Part shown: positions 61,620-64,000 of the stretch, one piece after another
Layout: each line of letters starts with the position of its first letter
How positions within the stretch are numbered: the first letter of the stretch is position 1
Source of the DNA: UBA2241 sp963777895
Lineage (GTDB): Bacteria; Actinomycetota; Thermoleophilia; UBA2241
Assembly: GCA_963777895.1 (NCBI GenBank)
Contig: CAVZSF010000003.1
Location: forward strand, 248,001 to 312,000
DNA: 64,000 bases
Reading direction: 5' to 3'
Translations under genes and position numbers: made by a program
The notes under the pieces: model-generated
Databases searched by the model: none
What the model saw: the letters and a program-made list of their open reading frames with translations, nothing else
What the model was told of the DNA's origin: nothing

Positions 61620-63248
61620 GTGGAGCGCGCCGTGGAAGCCGTCACCGTAGAGGAAGAGAACGCCGAACTCATCGGCGGGGAGGTGGCGCCGACGCACGTC
61701 CCGCGCCATCTCGGCCTCGCCCTGGTCGTCATCGCGACCGCCCAGTTGATGATCGTGCTCGACGCGACCATCGTGAACGTAGCGCTGCCGCACATCCAAG
61801 CCTCGCTCGGCTTCAGCGGCAGCAGCCTGACGTGGATCGTGACGGCCTATTCGCTGGCCTTCGGCAGCCTGCTGCTGCTGGGCGGCCGCCTTGGCGACAT
61901 CTTCGGCCGCCGCCGAATCTTCATCACCGGGATCCTGCTCTTCGTCACCGGCTCGTTCTTCGGCGGGTTCGCGAACAGCGAATGGTGGCTGCTCACGGCG
62001 CGCGCCGTACAGGGCGCCGGCGGGGCGCTCGCGGCGCCGACTGCGCTCGCCCTGATCGCGACGACCTTCCCGATGGGGGCGCCGCGCAACAGGGCACTGG
62101 GCGTGTGGGCCGGCATGGCCGGTGCCGGCGGGGCGATCGGCCTGCTGCTCGGCGGCATTCTCACGACCTACGTCTCCTGGCGCTGGGTGTTTTTCGTCAA
62201 CGTGCCGATCGGCATCCTTGTGGCGTCGTTGTCGCCACTCGCGCTGGTCGCGACGGAGCGGCGCAAGGTGGCGCTCGACATCCCGGGCGTCATCACGAGC
62301 ACCGCTGGTCTGGCGCTGCTGGTCTATGGCCTCACGCACGCAGCGGCCGGTGTGGACGGAAAGTCTCACTGGGGCGAGCCGGTCACCATCGCGTCCCTGG
62401 TCGCCGCCGCCGTTCTGCTCGTCGCGTTCGTCTTCATCGAGCGGCGCAGCCGCCACCCCGAACTGCCGCTCCATCTGGTGAAGTCGCGGCGTCGCGGCGG
62501 GGCGTACCTCATGATGCTCCTGCTCGGCACGGCGCTCTTCTCTGTCTTCTTCTTTCTGACGATCTACATCCAGACGGTCTGGGGCTACAGCGCCATCCGC
62601 GCCGGTCTCGCGTGGCTGCCCTTCCCGATCTCGCTGATCGCGCTCAACATCTTCACGGCTCGCGTGCTGGTCACCAAGTACGGGGTGCGGCCCTTGCTGA
62701 TGCTCGGGCCGATCCTCGCGGCCATCGGGTTCTTCTGGCTGTCGCGACTCACGCCCGAGCCCAGCTACTGGACGCACCTCTTCCTGCCCAACCTGGTGCT
62801 GAGCGCCGGTATGGGCCTGCTGTTCGTGCCGCTGACGCTCATGGTCGTGTCGCACGTCGAGCACAAGGACGCGGGCGCGGCGTCGAGCGTGCTGAACATC
62901 GGCCAGCAGCTCGGCGGGGCGATCGGCCTGGCCGCCATCGGGACCATCGCCTGGACCACGGTGGCGAACTCGGTCCGCGATCAGGTGACCGCTGCGGCGA
63001 GCGCGGGTGCCACGGTCGCCCAGAGCGGCGCCGCGTCTCCGGAGGGCGCCGCCGGCGTCCCCGTGGCGTTCGTCAACCACGCCCTCACCGTGGGCTTCAC
63101 GCTCGGCTTGGAGATCGCCGGAGTCGTCGCCCTCTCGGGCTTCTTCGTGGCCCTCTTCGCGACCCGGACGCCGGGGGCCTGGCGGCTGCGCTCGGCCGTA
63201 CACGACGGGCGCGAGGTCCCGTGTGACGACACGCTCGGCACGTGCTGA
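61620..63248 (+). CDS. DHA2-family (EmrB/QacA-like) MFS exporter
   Basis: A 542-residue transporter with 14 membrane helices. Family motifs are VLDATIVNVALPHIQASLGF (helix 1), the A-motif GGRLGDIFGRRRIF and the C-motif region GLLLGGILTTYVSWRWVFFV. Helix 13 and the C-terminal VGFTLGLEIAGVVALSG close it. The predicted start is the GTG at 61620; the gap of 241 bases to the divergent ferredoxin gene holds no clear regulator. It exports drugs or small toxic compounds by proton antiport. A strong terminator follows. Confidence 0.93.
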   Translation: MERAVEAVTVEEENAELIGGEVAPTHVPRHLGLALVVIATAQLMIVLDATIVNVALPHIQASLGFSGSSLTWIVTAYSLAFGSLLLLGGRLGDIFGRRRIFITGILLFVTGSFFGGFANSEWWLLTARAVQGAGGALAAPTALALIATTFPMGAPRNRALGVWAGMAGAGGAIGLLLGGILTTYVSWRWVFFVNVPIGILVASLSPLALVATERRKVALDIPGVITSTAGLALLVYGLTHAAAGVDGKSHWGEPVTIASLVAAAVLLVAFVFIERRSRHPELPLHLVKSRRRGGAYLMMLLLGTALFSVFFFLTIYIQTVWGYSAIRAGLAWLPFPISLIALNIFTARVLVTKYGVRPLLMLGPILAAIGFFWLSRLTPEPSYWTHLFLPNLVLSAGMGLLFVPLTLMVVSHVEHKDAGAASSVLNIGQQLGGAIGLAAIGTIAWTTVANSVRDQVTAAASAGATVAQSGAASPEGAAGVPVAFVNHALTVGFTLGLEIAGVVALSGFFVALFATRTPGAWRLRSAVHDGREVPCDDTLGTC

Positions 63249-63302
63249 GCGGGGTGACGGGCGCGGCGATCTGACCGAGTCAGGGGCCGCGCGCGAAGTA
63301 AG

Positions 63303-63345
63303 CGAACGGGGCGGGGAGTGAAGGCACTCCCCGCCCCGTTCGTTT
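63303..63345 (+). terminator. Intrinsic terminator after the DHA2 exporter gene
   Basis: Two perfect 18-base arms, CGAACGGGGCGGGGAGTG (63303-63320) and CACTCCCCGCCCCGTTCG (63325-63342), surround an AAGG loop and are followed by TTT. It lies 54 bases after the exporter stop and insulates the response regulator gene downstream. The rest of the 328-base gap up to 63577 holds nothing else I can identify. Confidence 0.9.
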
Positions 63346-63576
63346 GGATGCCGCCGATGGGCCCTGCCTCGGTGACCATTCCCGTGTCGGACGACGACTC
63401 GCCGTGTCAGGCGACCGTCTCGCTTACCTAAACACCGAGGAAGCGCAGCGACTCGTCGTTGAGCGCCTGTGTGCGTCGAGTCGAGACCGTGCGGGGCGCA
63501 TGGATCTCGGCTTCCGGCTTCCCCGCGCCGGCCTGCCACATGACTGCGGCACGCGCCCCTGCGGGTATAGGGCGGT

Positions 63577-64000
63577 ATGCGCATCCTCGTGGTGGAGGAC
63601 ACGGGGCCTTTGGCCGCGACCATCAAGGCGGGACTCGAGAAGGCGGGATACGCCGTCGATGTAGCATCCGACGGGCCGTCCGGCCATATGACCGTCGTCG
63701 CTCGCCCAGATGACTACGACCTCGTGATCCTCGATGTGATGCTGCCGGGCTTCGACGGGTTCACCGTCTGCCACAGGTGGCGGGAGGCCGGCATCGGAGT
63801 GCCCGTGCTGATGCTGACGGCGCTCGGAGAGACGGTCGACAAGATCACAGGCCTCGACCTCGGCGCGGACGACTACCTGGTCAAGCCCTTCGACTTCGAC
63901 GAGCTGCTGGCCCGCATGCGCACCCTGCTGCGCCGACCCGCGAACCTGCTGCCGACGACACTCGAGGTCGGGGACCTTGTCCTCGACCCGGCGTTGCACG
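63577..64000 (+). CDS. OmpR-family response regulator (cut by the window end)
   Basis: The visible 141 residues hold a full receiver domain and the start of the DNA-binding part. The acidic pocket is ILVVEDTGP, the phospho-acceptor Asp is in LVILDVMLPG, and the Lys-Pro-Phe element is intact (DDYLVKPFDFDELLARMRT). The linker LEVGDLVLDPALH leads into the winged helix that lies outside the window. A partner kinase is presumably downstream. Confidence 0.9.
   Translation, partial: MRILVVEDTGPLAATIKAGLEKAGYAVDVASDGPSGHMTVVARPDDYDLVILDVMLPGFDGFTVCHRWREAGIGVPVLMLTALGETVDKITGLDLGADDYLVKPFDFDELLARMRTLLRRPANLLPTTLEVGDLVLDPALH

Overview
The window is GC-rich DNA (close to 70% by eye) with tightly packed genes, many GTG starts and ATGA/GTGA stop-start overlaps. 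The gene content points to a deep-branching actinobacterium-like lineage: RsmG-ParA-ParB, a chain of separate type II fatty acid synthesis genes, ECF-type vitamin and metal importers, MmpL-type exporters and secreted proteins with Pro/Thr linkers. No rRNA, tRNA, CRISPR array, insertion sequence or phage gene was seen. Genus and class cannot be fixed from the sequence alone.

Layout. 1-3375 (minus): a TatD-associated radical SAM protein coupled to an OmpR/PhoB-type regulator and its PAS-containing kinase. 3508-8389 (plus): an inositol-monophosphatase-family protein, an AmrS-type radical SAM enzyme, an RsbW-like ATPase, RsmG, ParA and ParB. 8418-17897 (minus): a complete cobalamin-riboswitch-controlled operon for two transcobalamin-C-terminal-like (DUF4430) proteins, EcfT, a double EcfA, EcfS, a wall-anchored alpha/alpha-toroid protein, and a MotA/ExbB-DUF2149 pair. 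This is the most striking part of the window and reads as a corrinoid capture and import machine. 17954-24532: surface glycan and membrane genes (two glycosyltransferases, a flippase-like protein, DUF2079, PIG-V). 24627-31935: MscS, an MBL-fold hydrolase, a degenerate GGDEF protein, NUDIX, MMPL and MFS. 31971-36693: a heterodimeric ABC exporter and an amidinotransferase-family enzyme. 36722-40055 (minus): a Fur-family regulator with CbiM-CbiQ-CbiO and a Nur-like operator. 40140-47627 (plus): ECF sigma factor and anti-sigma factor, then FabZ-FabH-FabD-FabG-FabF-AccD-AccA with no acpP. 47721-57394: a secreted subtilase, a FAD oxidoreductase, a DrrA/B-type ABC exporter, a glutaredoxin-DUF302 protein, a second MMPL and a DUF2938 protein. 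57375-64000: a methyltransferase, a DUF5668 protein, ArsR with a clear promoter-operator, a cupin, a secreted serpin, a ferredoxin, a DHA2 exporter and the start of another response regulator.

Ten genes are broken by one +1 frame change each, although the protein on both sides of the break is intact. In seven of them removing one base from a CTT (or AAG) triplet restores the frame. A DNA-level one-base insertion, most likely a sequencing or assembly error, explains this better than gene decay. These genes are annotated as single genes spanning the break.
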